Shown here: positions 1-8,527 of the stretch, piece after piece | Layout: each line of letters starts with the position of its first letter | Position numbering within the stretch: position 1 is the first letter of the stretch | Virus record (IMG/VR): IMGVR_UViG_3300034198_000611 | Span: 1-24,234 of that record | Length of the DNA: 24,234 bases | DNA from: a virus | Strand: one strand, 5' to 3' | The notes under the pieces: generated by a model | The model's database searches: none | What the model saw: the letters and a program-made list of their open reading frames with translations, nothing else | Told to the model about the DNA's origin: nothing | Position numbers and translations under genes: made by a program

Positions 1-67
1 GATCTATAGTTTGCACACTACCGCAGTTCAAACCATTTTAGGGTTATGCTTGTACAAAGGAGTGTGT

Positions 68-514
68 ATGCCAAATCCACCGAAGCCGATTGAGCAGAAG
101 CGTTTGACGGGTAATCCTGGTAAGCGGGCTATGCCTAAGGATGGGCAACTTGTGGTGATGCCTCAGGTTGATAACCCGTTGCCGTTGCGCCCGTTGGGTG
201 AGACTGGGCTTGCTTTTTGGGATGAGGCTTGGGGTAAGGGTCAGTTGTGGTTGGGTCGTACTGATAAGTGGTTGGTGCAGTTGACGGCTGAGATGTTGGA
301 TGAGCGTGAGTCGCTGCGTTTGTCGGTTATGGCTAATGCGGATGCTGAGGATTCGTGGCGTGACCGTAGGCAGTTGCGTGACCTTGAGCGTTCTATTGTG
401 TCTAATCTGTCTTTGTTGGCTTGGACTCCTGTTGACCGTTCTCGTTATGGGTTGGCTGAGGTGAAGGCTAAGTCGAAGTTGGCAGAGTTCATGGAGAAGC
501 ATGGCAACGGCTAA
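68..514 (+). CDS. Terminase small subunit (P27-like)
   Basis: This 148-aa protein would recognise phage DNA and recruit the large terminase to begin packaging. The N-terminus carries the LTGNPGKR motif near residues 12-19, a known mark of the P27 family of small terminases, followed by a mostly helical, charged body. The ATG at 68 is chosen over an in-frame TTG at 11 because AAAGGAG lies just upstream (56-62) and the family motif then sits at the usual distance from the start. The gene overlaps the large terminase by 14 nt, as expected for a co-translated pair. Only about 60 bases of upstream sequence are present, so a cos site or promoter cannot be judged. Confidence 0.88.
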   Translation: MPNPPKPIEQKRLTGNPGKRAMPKDGQLVVMPQVDNPLPLRPLGETGLAFWDEAWGKGQLWLGRTDKWLVQLTAEMLDERESLRLSVMANADAEDSWRDRRQLRDLERSIVSNLSLLAWTPVDRSRYGLAEVKAKSKLAEFMEKHGNG

Positions 515-2027
515 TGCTTGGCCTCCTGCTTGGTTGACTCCTGTTCCTGAACCTGCGATTCTGTCGGGTAAGGGCGAGTCGGTCATTGATTTTGCTGAGA
601 TTTTCGGCATTATCACGAAGGATTCGATTGCGGGTCGTGCAGGTTCGCAGTTGGTGTTGCGTGAGTGGCAGAAGGAACTGTTGCGTCACGTTTTCGCTAA
701 GGATGATGATGGCGGGTTGCGTCATCGTATCAACCTAATCGGTATGCCCCGTAAACAGGGCAAGTCGGCCCTTGCATCTACCCTCGGCGTGTACAGTTTG
801 TACGCTGCTGGTATCAAGGGTGCTGAGGTTTATTCCTGTGCTGCTGACCGTGACCAGGCTCGTATCGTGTTTGCTGACGCTAAACGCATGGTTGAAGCGT
901 CTCCTGATTTGATGTCTATGGCGAAACTGTACCGTGACGCTATCGAGATTCCTGAAACTAACTCTGTCTACCGTGTGCTGTCGTCTGAGGCGTTCACGAA
1001 GGAAGGTTTGTCACCGACTACCGTAATCTTTGACGAGTTACACGCACAGCCGAACCGTGAACTGTTTGACGTTATGTCGCTCGCTCAGGGTGCTAGAGGT
1101 TCGATGGCGAACCTGATTGCGATTACTACTGCTGGTGTCAAAACAGACTCCACAGGCAAGGACTCTATTTGCTACTCGCTTTACCAGTACGGTCAGCGTG
1201 TCGCTCGTGGAGAAGTTGACGACCCGACATTCTTTATGGCTTGGTGGGAAGCACCGCAAGAAGCAGACCACAGGTTGCAGGAAACGTGGGAAATCGCTAA
1301 CCCTGGCATTAGTGACATTTGTGCGCTATCGGACTTTGTGTCGTCTGTGCGCAGAACCCCAGAGGCAGAGTTCCGCACTAAACGCTGTAACCAGTGGGTG
1401 TCGTCTCAACTGTCTTGGCTACCGACAGGTGCGTGGGATGCTTGCGAAACTGTGGAAGAACTAGACCCTGACGCTGACTATGTTCTCGGTTTTGACGGCT
1501 CGTTCAACGGTGACACGACTGTAATCGTTGGTTGTAGGTTGCCTCGTGACTCTGAAGATAAACCTCACCTGTTCTTGGTTAAGGCGTGGGAGAAACCTGC
1601 CGATAGTGACGATTCTTGGCGAGTGGACATTCAAGACGCTGAGAACGCTATTCTCAACTTTTGTGGGCGTTACACGGTGCGTGAGGTTGCTTGTGACCCG
1701 TTCCGTTGGCAACGTTCTATGGAAGTGTTGCAAGATGCTGGTGTTCCGATTGTGGAATGGCCGTCAACGTCTGCTAAACGTATGGTTGTGGCTTGTGCCA
1801 AGTTTTATGACGCTGTTATGGAGAAACGTGTCACGCATGACGGCGACCCGCTACTAGCCCGTCACTTGGATAACGCTGTGGTCAAGGTTGACAATCTTGG
1901 TCCTCGTATCGTGAAAGAGAACCGTGCATCCAATCGGCGCATTGACGCTGCCGTTGCATCAGTGATAGCGTATGACCGTTCAGGGTCTACAATAGAAGAA
2001 GCAATAATACCAGGATTTTTTATTTAG
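501..2027 (+). CDS. Terminase large subunit
   Basis: This 508-aa packaging motor has an N-terminal ATPase and a C-terminal nuclease. A Walker A-type loop GMPRKQGKS lies at residues 81-89, a Walker B TVIFDE at 174-179, and a coupling motif ITTAG near 208-212. The nuclease domain starts at VLGFDGS (Asp332) with further acidic positions at Asp399 (ACDP) and Asp482 (RRIDAAVA), the usual spacing of an RNase H-fold terminase nuclease. Length is normal for the family. The first ATG overlaps the small terminase by 14 nt. The 3' end is followed directly by a small membrane-protein gene and the portal gene, which fixes the packaging-to-head order. Confidence 0.95.
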   Translation: MATANAWPPAWLTPVPEPAILSGKGESVIDFAEIFGIITKDSIAGRAGSQLVLREWQKELLRHVFAKDDDGGLRHRINLIGMPRKQGKSALASTLGVYSLYAAGIKGAEVYSCAADRDQARIVFADAKRMVEASPDLMSMAKLYRDAIEIPETNSVYRVLSSEAFTKEGLSPTTVIFDELHAQPNRELFDVMSLAQGARGSMANLIAITTAGVKTDSTGKDSICYSLYQYGQRVARGEVDDPTFFMAWWEAPQEADHRLQETWEIANPGISDICALSDFVSSVRRTPEAEFRTKRCNQWVSSQLSWLPTGAWDACETVEELDPDADYVLGFDGSFNGDTTVIVGCRLPRDSEDKPHLFLVKAWEKPADSDDSWRVDIQDAENAILNFCGRYTVREVACDPFRWQRSMEVLQDAGVPIVEWPSTSAKRMVVACAKFYDAVMEKRVTHDGDPLLARHLDNAVVKVDNLGPRIVKENRASNRRIDAAVASVIAYDRSGSTIEEAIIPGFFI

Positions 2028-2035
2028 GTGGTCAG

Positions 2036-2173
2036 TTGATTGCAACAATAATTCAGGCGGTTGGTATCGCTGTACTGTCAATAGGGGTTGGCATGGCTTG
2101 GCTGCCTGCTGGTGTGGTTGTCGCTGGTCTTGGGCTGGTTTTGTTTGGTTTGGCTTTGGAACGGAGTAAGTAA
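2036..2173 (+). CDS. Small membrane protein between terminase and portal
   Basis: This is a 45-aa ORF starting at TTG with AGGTGG a few bases upstream. It begins MIATIIQAVGIAVL and consists of two hydrophobic segments (about residues 3-19 and 23-40) separated by WLPAG, ending in a charged LERSK tail. That suggests a two-span membrane hairpin. The stop TAA overlaps the portal start in a TAATG junction, which indicates translational coupling. Small two-span proteins at this position occur in other siphophages of actinobacteria, but the role is unknown. It fills an otherwise unexplained 145-bp gap, and its spacing and coupling make it a real gene rather than chance. Confidence 0.68.
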   Translation: MIATIIQAVGIAVLSIGVGMAWLPAGVVVAGLGLVLFGLALERSK

Positions 2174-3513
2174 TGCTCGGAAATCTTTTTGGTGAAGAGA
2201 GAACATTGTCTTACCAACAGGTCTTTGCTAACGGTGAGGACTTTGTTACTCAGACTGAGGCTGGTGTCACAATCAACTCGGACACTGCGTTTAAGATTGT
2301 TGCGTTCTTCTCTGCCGTGTCGCTCTATTCGGACACTATCTCAACTTTGCCTGTTGACGCTTTTATTCGCCTTGACGGAGACCGTAAGCCTTACCGCCCG
2401 AAGCCGACTTGGATTGACCAACCTGACGTTGACCTGCCACGTCAAGCACACTATGGTCAGGTCGTTACCTCGCTGCTAGTGAACGGCAACTCGTACACTC
2501 GTGTCTACCGTGACCGTAACGGTGACGTTGTAAACCTTGTAGTCATTGACCCGCTAAAAGTCAAAGTTGAACGTTCTGCACTTGGTCGCAAAGTGTTTAT
2601 CATTCAGGGCGAACCCGCACCTCTAACTAGCAAAGAAGTTTTGCACATTATTGACTTGGCTATCCCAGGGTCGCTGTACGGTGTGAGCCGTGTAGAGAAA
2701 CTGAAGGATGCGCTTGGTGTGGCTACTGCGTTGCAGAACTTTGCTGCACGTTTCTTTCAGCAGGGCGCAACCACTAACGGTGTTATTGAGTTTCCTGGCA
2801 ACTTGATTCCTGAACAGTTGAAAGCCATTCAAGAAGGTTTCGATAGCCGTCACCGTGGCTGGCGCAGAGCGCACAAGACAGGCGTACTATTCGGCGGCGC
2901 AACCTACAAAGAGACTAGCGTTCCAAACGACAAAGCACAGTTCCTAGAGTCACGCCGTTTCGCTGTTGAGGAAATGGCCCGTGCGTTCAACGTACCACTA
3001 CACATGATGGGTATTCCAGGCACTAACACTTACGCCTCTGTGGAACAGAACAACTTGCAGTGGATTAGCCACTCGCTACGCCCTATCTTGGAAAAGATTG
3101 AATGGGCTTATTCACAGTTACTCCCAGGCAACGCTTTCATCAAGTTTAACTTTAACGCTCTACTGCGTGGAGACCTACAATCTCGTGCTACTGCTTACAG
3201 CATCATGCTTCAGCAGGGCGCACAAACCATCAACGAGGTTCGCAGGTTTGAAGACTTGCCACCTGTTGAGGGCGGTGACACTCCTCGTGTACCTCTAGCG
3301 AACGTCAGCCTATCTGCTGCTAACTTGCAAGAAACCCAGTTGCGTGTAAACATGGCTGACACTCTTATCAAGGATGGCTTTGACCCGTCATCTGTGCTTG
3401 AGGTGTTGAACCTGCCACAGATTGAGTATGCAGAAACCCCAGAGGTTGAGATGCAAGAGGGCGAAATGGATAGCCCTGACGATGAAACGATGCAAGAAGA
3501 CGAGGTTCAGTAA
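2173..3513 (+). CDS. Portal protein (HK97 family)
   Basis: This 446-aa protein forms the dodecameric ring at the capsid vertex through which DNA enters and leaves. The sequence is of the HK97-type portal class: an N-terminal segment with FKIVAFFSAVSLYSDTIS, a central LLVNGNSYTRVYRDRNGDV strand pair, GVSRVEKLKDAL, and the region LESRRFAVEEMARAFNVP followed by MMGIPG, a typical portal signature. The C-terminus is acidic and low complexity (about residues 423-446). The ATG overlaps the preceding stop (TAATG) and its own stop overlaps the next ATG. Position between terminase and prohead protease supports the call. Confidence 0.93.
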   Translation: MLGNLFGEERTLSYQQVFANGEDFVTQTEAGVTINSDTAFKIVAFFSAVSLYSDTISTLPVDAFIRLDGDRKPYRPKPTWIDQPDVDLPRQAHYGQVVTSLLVNGNSYTRVYRDRNGDVVNLVVIDPLKVKVERSALGRKVFIIQGEPAPLTSKEVLHIIDLAIPGSLYGVSRVEKLKDALGVATALQNFAARFFQQGATTNGVIEFPGNLIPEQLKAIQEGFDSRHRGWRRAHKTGVLFGGATYKETSVPNDKAQFLESRRFAVEEMARAFNVPLHMMGIPGTNTYASVEQNNLQWISHSLRPILEKIEWAYSQLLPGNAFIKFNFNALLRGDLQSRATAYSIMLQQGAQTINEVRRFEDLPPVEGGDTPRVPLANVSLSAANLQETQLRVNMADTLIKDGFDPSSVLEVLNLPQIEYAETPEVEMQEGEMDSPDDETMQEDEVQ

Positions 3514-3773
3514 TGGCTATTAGTTCAGGCGTATTGACAGTAACCACTACTAAAGGGGTTGTAGATTCGTCAAGTGCCAATCCGTTTACTCTGATTATTC
3601 ACAACGAGTCAGCGACTAACAACATTCGCTTGGGTGGTTCTGATTTGACTGCATCAAACGGCATTGAGTTGCACAGCCATTCAACCATCACTATTCCTAT
3701 GAGTGCTGGCGACCAACTATTTGCAATCTCTACTTCAGGTTCTCACGACATTAGTTGGATAAAGATTTACTAA
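3513..3773 (+). CDS. Small beta-rich protein between portal and protease
   Basis: This 86-aa protein has no cysteines or hydrophobic helix. It alternates short hydrophobic and polar residues (VLTVTTTKGVV, FTLIIHNE, TITIPMSAGDQLFAI), the pattern of a small beta-sandwich. It is coupled on both sides by TAATG junctions to the portal and protease genes, so it is translated with the head genes. A head-decoration or portal-associated role is possible from shape and position, but I do not recognise the family and do not assign a function. Confidence 0.75.
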   Translation: MAISSGVLTVTTTKGVVDSSSANPFTLIIHNESATNNIRLGGSDLTASNGIELHSHSTITIPMSAGDQLFAISTSGSHDISWIKIY

Positions 3774-5080
3774 TGCCATACTTTATTACCGACACCGCTG
3801 AGGGTTGCTCTGGATGGGCAACTGTTAAAGATGATGGCGAAGTTATGGGTTGCCACACCACTAAGCAGGCTGCCGTTGACCAAATGGTTGCTATCTCTCT
3901 CGCTGAGGACATTGAACCTGGTGGCGAACGTTCTGAGATTCGTGCCATTGATGTAGCCCCACCGTCATACATGAGGGCTGCTGCTCGCCGTGGCTTGAAG
4001 TATTACGAAGAAGGCTTGGGTGGCGCAGGGCTTGTTCCTGCCACTATTCGTGAAGCCCGTGAGATGGCTGCTGGTCGTGTTTCTGCCGACAAATGGGTTC
4101 GCCTCTCTGCGTGGATTGCCCGCCACCTGCCAGACCTTGATGCCCCTAAAAATAAAAACGCTACCGACCCTGCCTACCCTGGTGCTGGTTTAGTGGCTCA
4201 TCTACTATGGGGTTCAGGGCCTACAAAGCGTCAAGCGTTGCGGGCTAAGGCATTTGCTGATTCTGCTGTTGCTAGGATTAAAGCATCTGATGAAAGAGAA
4301 ACTATGACTGAAATCAACGAACAGCGAACTAAGTGGCTTTCGGCTTCTTGGGCTATCAAGGCTCGCATTGAGGGCCTATCTGATGAGGCTCGTGCAATCG
4401 GTGGTAACGAGGTTCGTACCACGCCTACCGAGTTTGAGATTCGTGACGAGAACGATGGCATGACGATTAGTGGCTATGCTGCCGTGTTCAACAGCGAGAG
4501 CGAACCACTACCGTTCATTGAGCGTATCGCCCCTGGTGCGTTTACTCGTTCACTGAAGTCTCGCAACGAGATTAAACTGCTTTGGAATCACGACAGCGGT
4601 GAGCCTATGGCTTCGATGCGTGGTGGCAGTCTACGTCTTTGGGAAGATGACAAGGGCTTGGCTTACGAAGCGAAACTTGCTAACACTACTCGTGGTCGTG
4701 ACGTTGCTGAACTTATCCGCAGCAAAGTGATTGACGCTATGTCGTTTGGGTTCAATGTTATCAAGGACACTTGGGATGAGCGTGGAAACCGCACTCTTGA
4801 GTCTGTCAGAATCCACGAAATTTCAGTGGTGTCTTACCCTGCGTACACGGCTACGTCTGGCACTGTGCAGGTTCGTTCTGCTGAGGATGGCATTGACGCT
4901 GAGGCTCTTGCTGACGCTCTACTACGTTTAGAATCTGGTGAGGAACTGGAAAGCAACCACGCACAACTAATCAAAGACGTTGTTTCTAAACTGGAGAAAA
5001 CTCCAGAGGTCGAAGAAGTATCTGGCAACATCCTAGACTTGAAGCAGAAGCAACTTGACCTACTTATGAAACGAGTCTAA
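3773..5080 (+). CDS. Prohead protease with an N-terminal accessory domain
   Basis: This 435-aa protein has its HK97-type (S78 family) prohead protease in the C-terminal part, about residues 225-365: ISGYAAVFNSESE, IAPGAF, LLWNHD with candidate catalytic His273, AMSFGF with candidate Ser324, and EISVVSYPAY. It would cleave the scaffold domain of the capsid protein during maturation. Residues 1-175 form an extra region containing a GCSGWATVKDDGEVMGCHTT segment and a helical block SYMRAAARRGLKYYEEGLGG. Similar blocks are known fused to actinophage proteases but their role is undefined. The ATG at 3773 (TAATG coupling) is preferred to a TTG at 3755. An internal ATG at 4304 (Met178) after GAAAGAGAA could yield a protease-only form. 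Confidence 0.88.
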   Translation: MPYFITDTAEGCSGWATVKDDGEVMGCHTTKQAAVDQMVAISLAEDIEPGGERSEIRAIDVAPPSYMRAAARRGLKYYEEGLGGAGLVPATIREAREMAAGRVSADKWVRLSAWIARHLPDLDAPKNKNATDPAYPGAGLVAHLLWGSGPTKRQALRAKAFADSAVARIKASDERETMTEINEQRTKWLSASWAIKARIEGLSDEARAIGGNEVRTTPTEFEIRDENDGMTISGYAAVFNSESEPLPFIERIAPGAFTRSLKSRNEIKLLWNHDSGEPMASMRGGSLRLWEDDKGLAYEAKLANTTRGRDVAELIRSKVIDAMSFGFNVIKDTWDERGNRTLESVRIHEISVVSYPAYTATSGTVQVRSAEDGIDAEALADALLRLESGEELESNHAQLIKDVVSKLEKTPEVEEVSGNILDLKQKQLDLLMKRV

Positions 5081-5081
5081 A

Positions 5082-5252
5082 TTGGCTACTAAAGAACAGA
5101 TTATTGAAGCAATTTTGAAGGTCGCTGGTGAACCTACTGTCGGCCCGATTAAGGACATGGCAGGCGACTTTGCTGATGCCATTGTTGCCCTTGATGCACC
5201 AGTGCAAGAAGTTGAAGAAACTCGTGTAGTCAAGGCGAAAGAAACTCGCTAG
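5082..5252 (+). CDS. 56-aa hypothetical head-region protein
   Basis: This small ORF starts at TTG, two bases after the protease stop. It reads MATKEQIIEAILKVAGEPTV and onward, with a predicted amphipathic helix at the N-terminus and a charged tail ending ETRVVKAKETR. The AAATTG start context is shared with the TTG-started tail genes at 10581 and 11011. The only other substantial ORF here, on the opposite strand (5064-5264), looks like a shadow. The gene ends just before a strong terminator, so it appears to be the last gene of the packaging and protease operon. No family is recognised. Confidence 0.6.
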   Translation: MATKEQIIEAILKVAGEPTVGPIKDMAGDFADAIVALDAPVQEVEETRVVKAKETR

Positions 5253-5272
5253 TCCCCCTTCCAAGCGAGTTC

Positions 5273-5309
5273 ACCCCCACAGGTTTTCCCCTTTTCCCTG
5301 TGGGGGTTT
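5273..5309 (+). terminator. Hairpin terminator before the capsid gene
   Basis: An 11-bp perfect stem (ACCCCCACAGG at 5273-5283 with CCTGTGGGGGT at 5297-5307) closes a 13-nt pyrimidine loop and is followed by a short T-rich run (TTTCGCTTT). It lies 20 bases after the last upstream stop codon. The T tract is weaker than at the terminators at 6625 and 11420, so some read-through into the capsid gene is likely. Confidence 0.75.
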
Positions 5310-5313
5310 CGCT

Positions 5314-5343
5314 TTGTCTGGGGCGTGTATAAAACGTTATGTA
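5314..5343 (+). promoter_or_regulatory. Possible promoter for the major capsid gene
   Basis: TTGTCT at 5314-5319 and TATGTA at 5338-5343 are separated by 18 bp and lie between a terminator and the capsid start. The match to a housekeeping promoter is only moderate and TATAAA at 5328 is an alternative -10. The position makes a promoter here likely even if the exact hexamers are wrong. Confidence 0.3.
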
Positions 5344-5357
5344 AACTTTTAGTTGTG

Positions 5358-5403
5358 GTTGAGTGTTAGCACCGCTACCTTGTCTGTTGAGTGTCAGCAC
5401 CGC
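5358..5403 (+). repeat. Two 18-bp direct repeats in the capsid leader
   Basis: GTTGAGTGTTAGCACCGC at 5358-5375 recurs at 5386-5403 with one difference (T to C at the tenth base), a period of 28 bp. The repeats lie in the presumed 5' leader, 33 bp before the capsid ATG. They do not encode an obvious peptide. Operator, RNA-level control or a chance tandem duplication are all possible. Confidence 0.6.
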
Positions 5404-5435
5404 AGAATCATTGTTCATTTCTATTTAGGAGATTC

Positions 5436-6605
5436 ATGTCTGAATTTGCAAAATTTCAGTCTGAGGCTCGTGCTAAGGCTTGGGAAGCAGCAAAGGTCAT
5501 CCTTGACCGTGCAGCCACCGAGAAGCGTGACCTCACCGCTGAAGAGAACGTTCAATATGAACGTATTTCGGCTGAACTTGACGAGCGTGCTGCGCTTATC
5601 GAATCAGCAAACAACCTCGCTGCTCGTGAAGAACGTGCTGCTGAGGCTGCGTCTGCTTTCATCCCATCGAACACCCGTTCGCTAGATGACAGCGACATCC
5701 TTCGTGCTATCGCTATGGGCGAGCAGCGTGGACACGAGTTCATCTCGGAGAAGCGTACCCTCGTATCAAGCGACAACACTGTACCTAAGTCGTTCTACAA
5801 CCAGGTATTCCAGATTGCCCGCCTTGTCGGTCCAATGCTGGATGTTTCGGATGTTATCAACACCACCAGTGGTGAACAACTAACTATCCCAACCCTGACT
5901 GCACGTTCGACTGCAACCATCAAGGGCCAGGGAACGGCCATCTCAGAATCTGAGCCAACCTTCTCGTCAATCACTCTTGGTGCGTTCAAGTACTCGTTCC
6001 TTGTTCCAGTTGCTAACGAACTGCTAACTGACGCTGGTTTCGACCTGTCGGCACTTATCGCAGAGCAGGCTGGTAACGCTATTGGTTTTGCTGTGAACAA
6101 CGGTCTAACCAACGGTACTGGAACTGTTGAGCCTACTGGTATTCTTACCGCTGGTGCTTCGGCTGTTACTGGTGGAACTGGTGTATCTGGTGCTGCAACC
6201 TACGAGAACCTCGTAGACCTTGTTTACACACTTGATGGTCAGGCACGTCTACTTCCAGGCGTGGGCTTCCTCGCTGGCAAGTCGGCTATTGCCTCTATCC
6301 GCAAAATCAAGGATGGTGCAGGTAACTACATCTTCACCCCTGCTACTGCGGGTCAGCCAGACCAAATCCTCGGCTACCGTCTCATTGAGAACCCTGCCAT
6401 GCCTACTCTTGCTACTGGTGCGAAGTCGGTCCTATTCGGACACCTACCTTCGTACAAGGTTCGCTCGGCTGGCGGTATTCAGGTTGCTCAGTCTGGCGAC
6501 TACGCCTTCGACAAGGATGTAACTACCTTCCGTGTAACCATGCGTGTTGACGGAAACCTGACCCACTCGGCTCACGCTGTTTGGTTCAAGGGTGGCGCAA
6601 GTTAA
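5436..6605 (+). CDS. Major capsid protein (HK97 fold)
   Basis: This 389-aa protein builds the icosahedral shell. Residues 1 to about 80 are strongly helical and charged (FQSEARAKAWEAAKVILD, LTAEENVQYERISAELDERA), the delta or scaffold domain that the prohead protease removes. After a linker, the HK97 core is visible with an SEQLTIPTL-type strand region (GEQLTIPTLTARS), the E-loop and VSDVINTT region, an AIGFAVNNGLTNGTGTVEPTG segment and a C-terminal FRVTMRVDGNLTHSAHAVWF strand. The ATG at 5436 follows TTAGGAGA, a strong ribosome binding site, and is preferred to an in-frame GTG-type start at 5391. The gene is flanked by terminators, so its dosage may be controlled separately. Confidence 0.94.
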   Translation: MSEFAKFQSEARAKAWEAAKVILDRAATEKRDLTAEENVQYERISAELDERAALIESANNLAAREERAAEAASAFIPSNTRSLDDSDILRAIAMGEQRGHEFISEKRTLVSSDNTVPKSFYNQVFQIARLVGPMLDVSDVINTTSGEQLTIPTLTARSTATIKGQGTAISESEPTFSSITLGAFKYSFLVPVANELLTDAGFDLSALIAEQAGNAIGFAVNNGLTNGTGTVEPTGILTAGASAVTGGTGVSGAATYENLVDLVYTLDGQARLLPGVGFLAGKSAIASIRKIKDGAGNYIFTPATAGQPDQILGYRLIENPAMPTLATGAKSVLFGHLPSYKVRSAGGIQVAQSGDYAFDKDVTTFRVTMRVDGNLTHSAHAVWFKGGAS

Positions 6606-6624
6606 TCCTTAGCCGAATCAGGCT

Positions 6625-6668
6625 GAACACCCCTCAGAGTTGCGTAGGACTCTGGGGGGTGTTCTTTT
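6625..6668 (+). terminator. Strong intrinsic terminator after the capsid gene
   Basis: A 16-bp stem (GAACACCCCTCAGAGT at 6625-6640 with ACTCTGGGGGGTGTTC at 6649-6664, one G-T pair) has an 8-nt loop and is followed by TTTT. It sits 20 bp after the capsid stop and is the strongest terminator in the window. Confidence 0.88.
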
Positions 6669-6701
6669 GCTATTATGGAATTACTACGAAAGGTGTAATA
6701 A

Positions 6702-7883
6702 ATGGGTTCTAAAAAAGTTGTATCTGTTTGGTCCAACAGTCCGTATCAGCCAACAGGTTACGGTGTGCAGGCGGGTCATTTGGTTGACCGTTTAAAACGT
6801 GACGGGTATGAAGTTGCTGCTTTGTCTAACTATGGGCTTGAGGGCAACAATTCTACGTTGGAAACTCCGTATGGCACTATCCCTCATTATGCTCGTGGCA
6901 TGGAAGCGTACTCTAACGATGTAACGCCTATGCACCACTCTCACTGGTTGCAACAAAACCCTGGGGCTAAAGACTTGTTTATTAGCCTTTACGATGTGTG
7001 GGTTATGAAGGGTGCTGCTTGGGACAAGATGCGTAAGATTGCGTCTTGGACTCCACTTGACCACGTGACTATGCCACCGAAGGTTGAGGCCTGGTTGCGT
7101 AAACCTAACGTGACCCCGATTGCGATGTCGCCATTTGGTGTGAAGCAGATGAATGACAAGGGCATTGACTGTCTATACATTCCGCACGGTGTTGACACTA
7201 AAGTTATGAAACCAACTTATGAGATTAACGGTGTGCCTACTCGTGAGTATCTAGGATTTGACAAGGATGACTTTGTGGTGGGTATGGTTGCTGCAAACAA
7301 GTCTTCTGGCATGGTTCACCGTAAAGCGTTTAGCGAGAACATTCTGGCTTTCAGCATTTTCTTACAAACGCACCCTGACGCTAAGTTGTATCTGCACACT
7401 GACCCTATCGGTTCTGCTGGTGGTTGGAACTTGTTGAAACTGCTTGAGGCTTGCGGTATCCCTGACTCTGCTGTGCGTTTCCCTAATCTAGTTGATTACA
7501 AGTACGGTATTTCGCCTGAAATCTTGGCAGCCTTTATGACCACTATGGATGTGCTGCTTGCACCGTCTTATGGGGAAGGCTTTGGTGTGCCTCAGATGGA
7601 AGCGCAGGCTTGCGGTACTCGTGTGATTGGTTCTGATTGGGCTGCTGCGCCTGGCCTATTATCTGATGATTCGTTTTTGGTTGAGGGCCAACCAACTTGG
7701 GATTCTGGTCAGGACTCTTGGTGGATGACTCCGCTTGTGCCGTCTATCGTGTCTGCGCTTGAGGCTGCTTACGCTTTGCCTCGTGAACGTTCACAGGCGA
7801 GCATTGACTTTGCTGCCGACTTTGATGTTGATGTGGTGTGGGAGAAGTATTGGATTCCTGCGCTTGACGAGTTGTTTGCATGA
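6702..7883 (+). CDS. GT4-like (GT-B fold) glycosyltransferase
   Basis: This 393-aa enzyme is predicted to transfer a sugar from a nucleotide sugar to an unknown acceptor. The N-terminal half has the glycine-rich acceptor-side loop (SNSPYQPTGYGVQAGHL, residues 11-27) and YIPHGVDT near 159-166. The C-terminal half has the donor-binding signature APSYGEGFGVPQMEAQACG (287-305), with the E-x7-E pair at Glu292 and Glu300 typical of GT4. ATG at 6702 follows AAAGGTG. The gene is first in a possible carbohydrate cluster placed between the capsid and connector genes. Substrates in or on the virion are a reasonable inference, host cell-surface modification an alternative. Confidence 0.88.
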   Translation: MGSKKVVSVWSNSPYQPTGYGVQAGHLVDRLKRDGYEVAALSNYGLEGNNSTLETPYGTIPHYARGMEAYSNDVTPMHHSHWLQQNPGAKDLFISLYDVWVMKGAAWDKMRKIASWTPLDHVTMPPKVEAWLRKPNVTPIAMSPFGVKQMNDKGIDCLYIPHGVDTKVMKPTYEINGVPTREYLGFDKDDFVVGMVAANKSSGMVHRKAFSENILAFSIFLQTHPDAKLYLHTDPIGSAGGWNLLKLLEACGIPDSAVRFPNLVDYKYGISPEILAAFMTTMDVLLAPSYGEGFGVPQMEAQACGTRVIGSDWAAAPGLLSDDSFLVEGQPTWDSGQDSWWMTPLVPSIVSALEAAYALPRERSQASIDFAADFDVDVVWEKYWIPALDELFA

Positions 7884-8527
7884 TTCCTGTTGTTGGCTTT
7901 GCTACGGTAAACAGGTTTGACCTTGCTGACCGTTTAGTAAAGTCTATTGACTATCCTGTTGAGCATTTGGTCATTGTTGATAATTCTGGCACTGGCACTT
8001 ACTTACCACCTGAGAATGACTTTGTGCAGAACGTGTGGGTGTTGCCTATGCCGTTTGGTCTAGGTTTGGTGGGTGCATGGAATCTTATTGTAAAGTCCAC
8101 ACCTTATGCCCCGTATTGGGTATGCGTTAATGATGATGCTTGGTTTGCACCAGGCTCGTTAGAGAAGATTGCTGCCGAGGTTGACCCGTCAACTATCTGC
8201 TTCCCTGCCATTGTGCCTCACTGGTCATGTGCCATTTTTGGTGAGGGCATGATTGCTAAGGTTGGCCTTTATGACGAACGTTTCTATCCGTTGTACTTTG
8301 ATGACAATGACATGGAACGCCGTCTCAAACACGCAGGGTTTGAACCTAAATGGATTGACGCTAAAGTGAACCATGACAACAGTTCTACGTTGAACTCTGG
8401 TTTTCAGGAACAGAATGGTCGCACTTATGGAAAGAATCAAGCACTTCTTAATGACAAGATTGCGTCTGAGGACTTCTCCGAGGGCTTTTGGAGTTTGCAA
8501 GTGCGAAGGGACAACCGTTGGGACTAA
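7880..8527 (+). CDS. GT2-like (GT-A fold) glycosyltransferase
   Basis: This 215-aa protein overlaps the upstream glycosyltransferase by an ATGA junction. It starts with VVGFATVNRFDLADRLVKSI and HLVIVDNSG, the nucleotide-binding start of GT-A enzymes, and has VNDDAWFAPGSLEKI (residues 83-97) with the metal-binding Asp85-Asp86. Further on, FYPLYFDDNDMERRLKHAGF resembles the catalytic acidic region (xED-like). It is shorter than many GT2 enzymes but appears complete. Its final codons encode RWD followed by stop, and nearly the same DNA recurs at the end of the following endonuclease gene. That suggests the next gene was inserted here. Confidence 0.85.
   Translation: MIPVVGFATVNRFDLADRLVKSIDYPVEHLVIVDNSGTGTYLPPENDFVQNVWVLPMPFGLGLVGAWNLIVKSTPYAPYWVCVNDDAWFAPGSLEKIAAEVDPSTICFPAIVPHWSCAIFGEGMIAKVGLYDERFYPLYFDDNDMERRLKHAGFEPKWIDAKVNHDNSSTLNSGFQEQNGRTYGKNQALLNDKIASEDFSEGFWSLQVRRDNRWD

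Noticed and set aside
1-67. A cos site or promoter upstream of the small terminase
   Set aside because: Only about 60 bases are present, no convincing hexamer pair or palindrome was found, and the left end may be an adapter artefact.
44-616. Minus-strand ORF of 190 aa opposite the terminase genes
   Set aside because: It spans two well supported plus-strand genes, and its composition follows from their codon bias.
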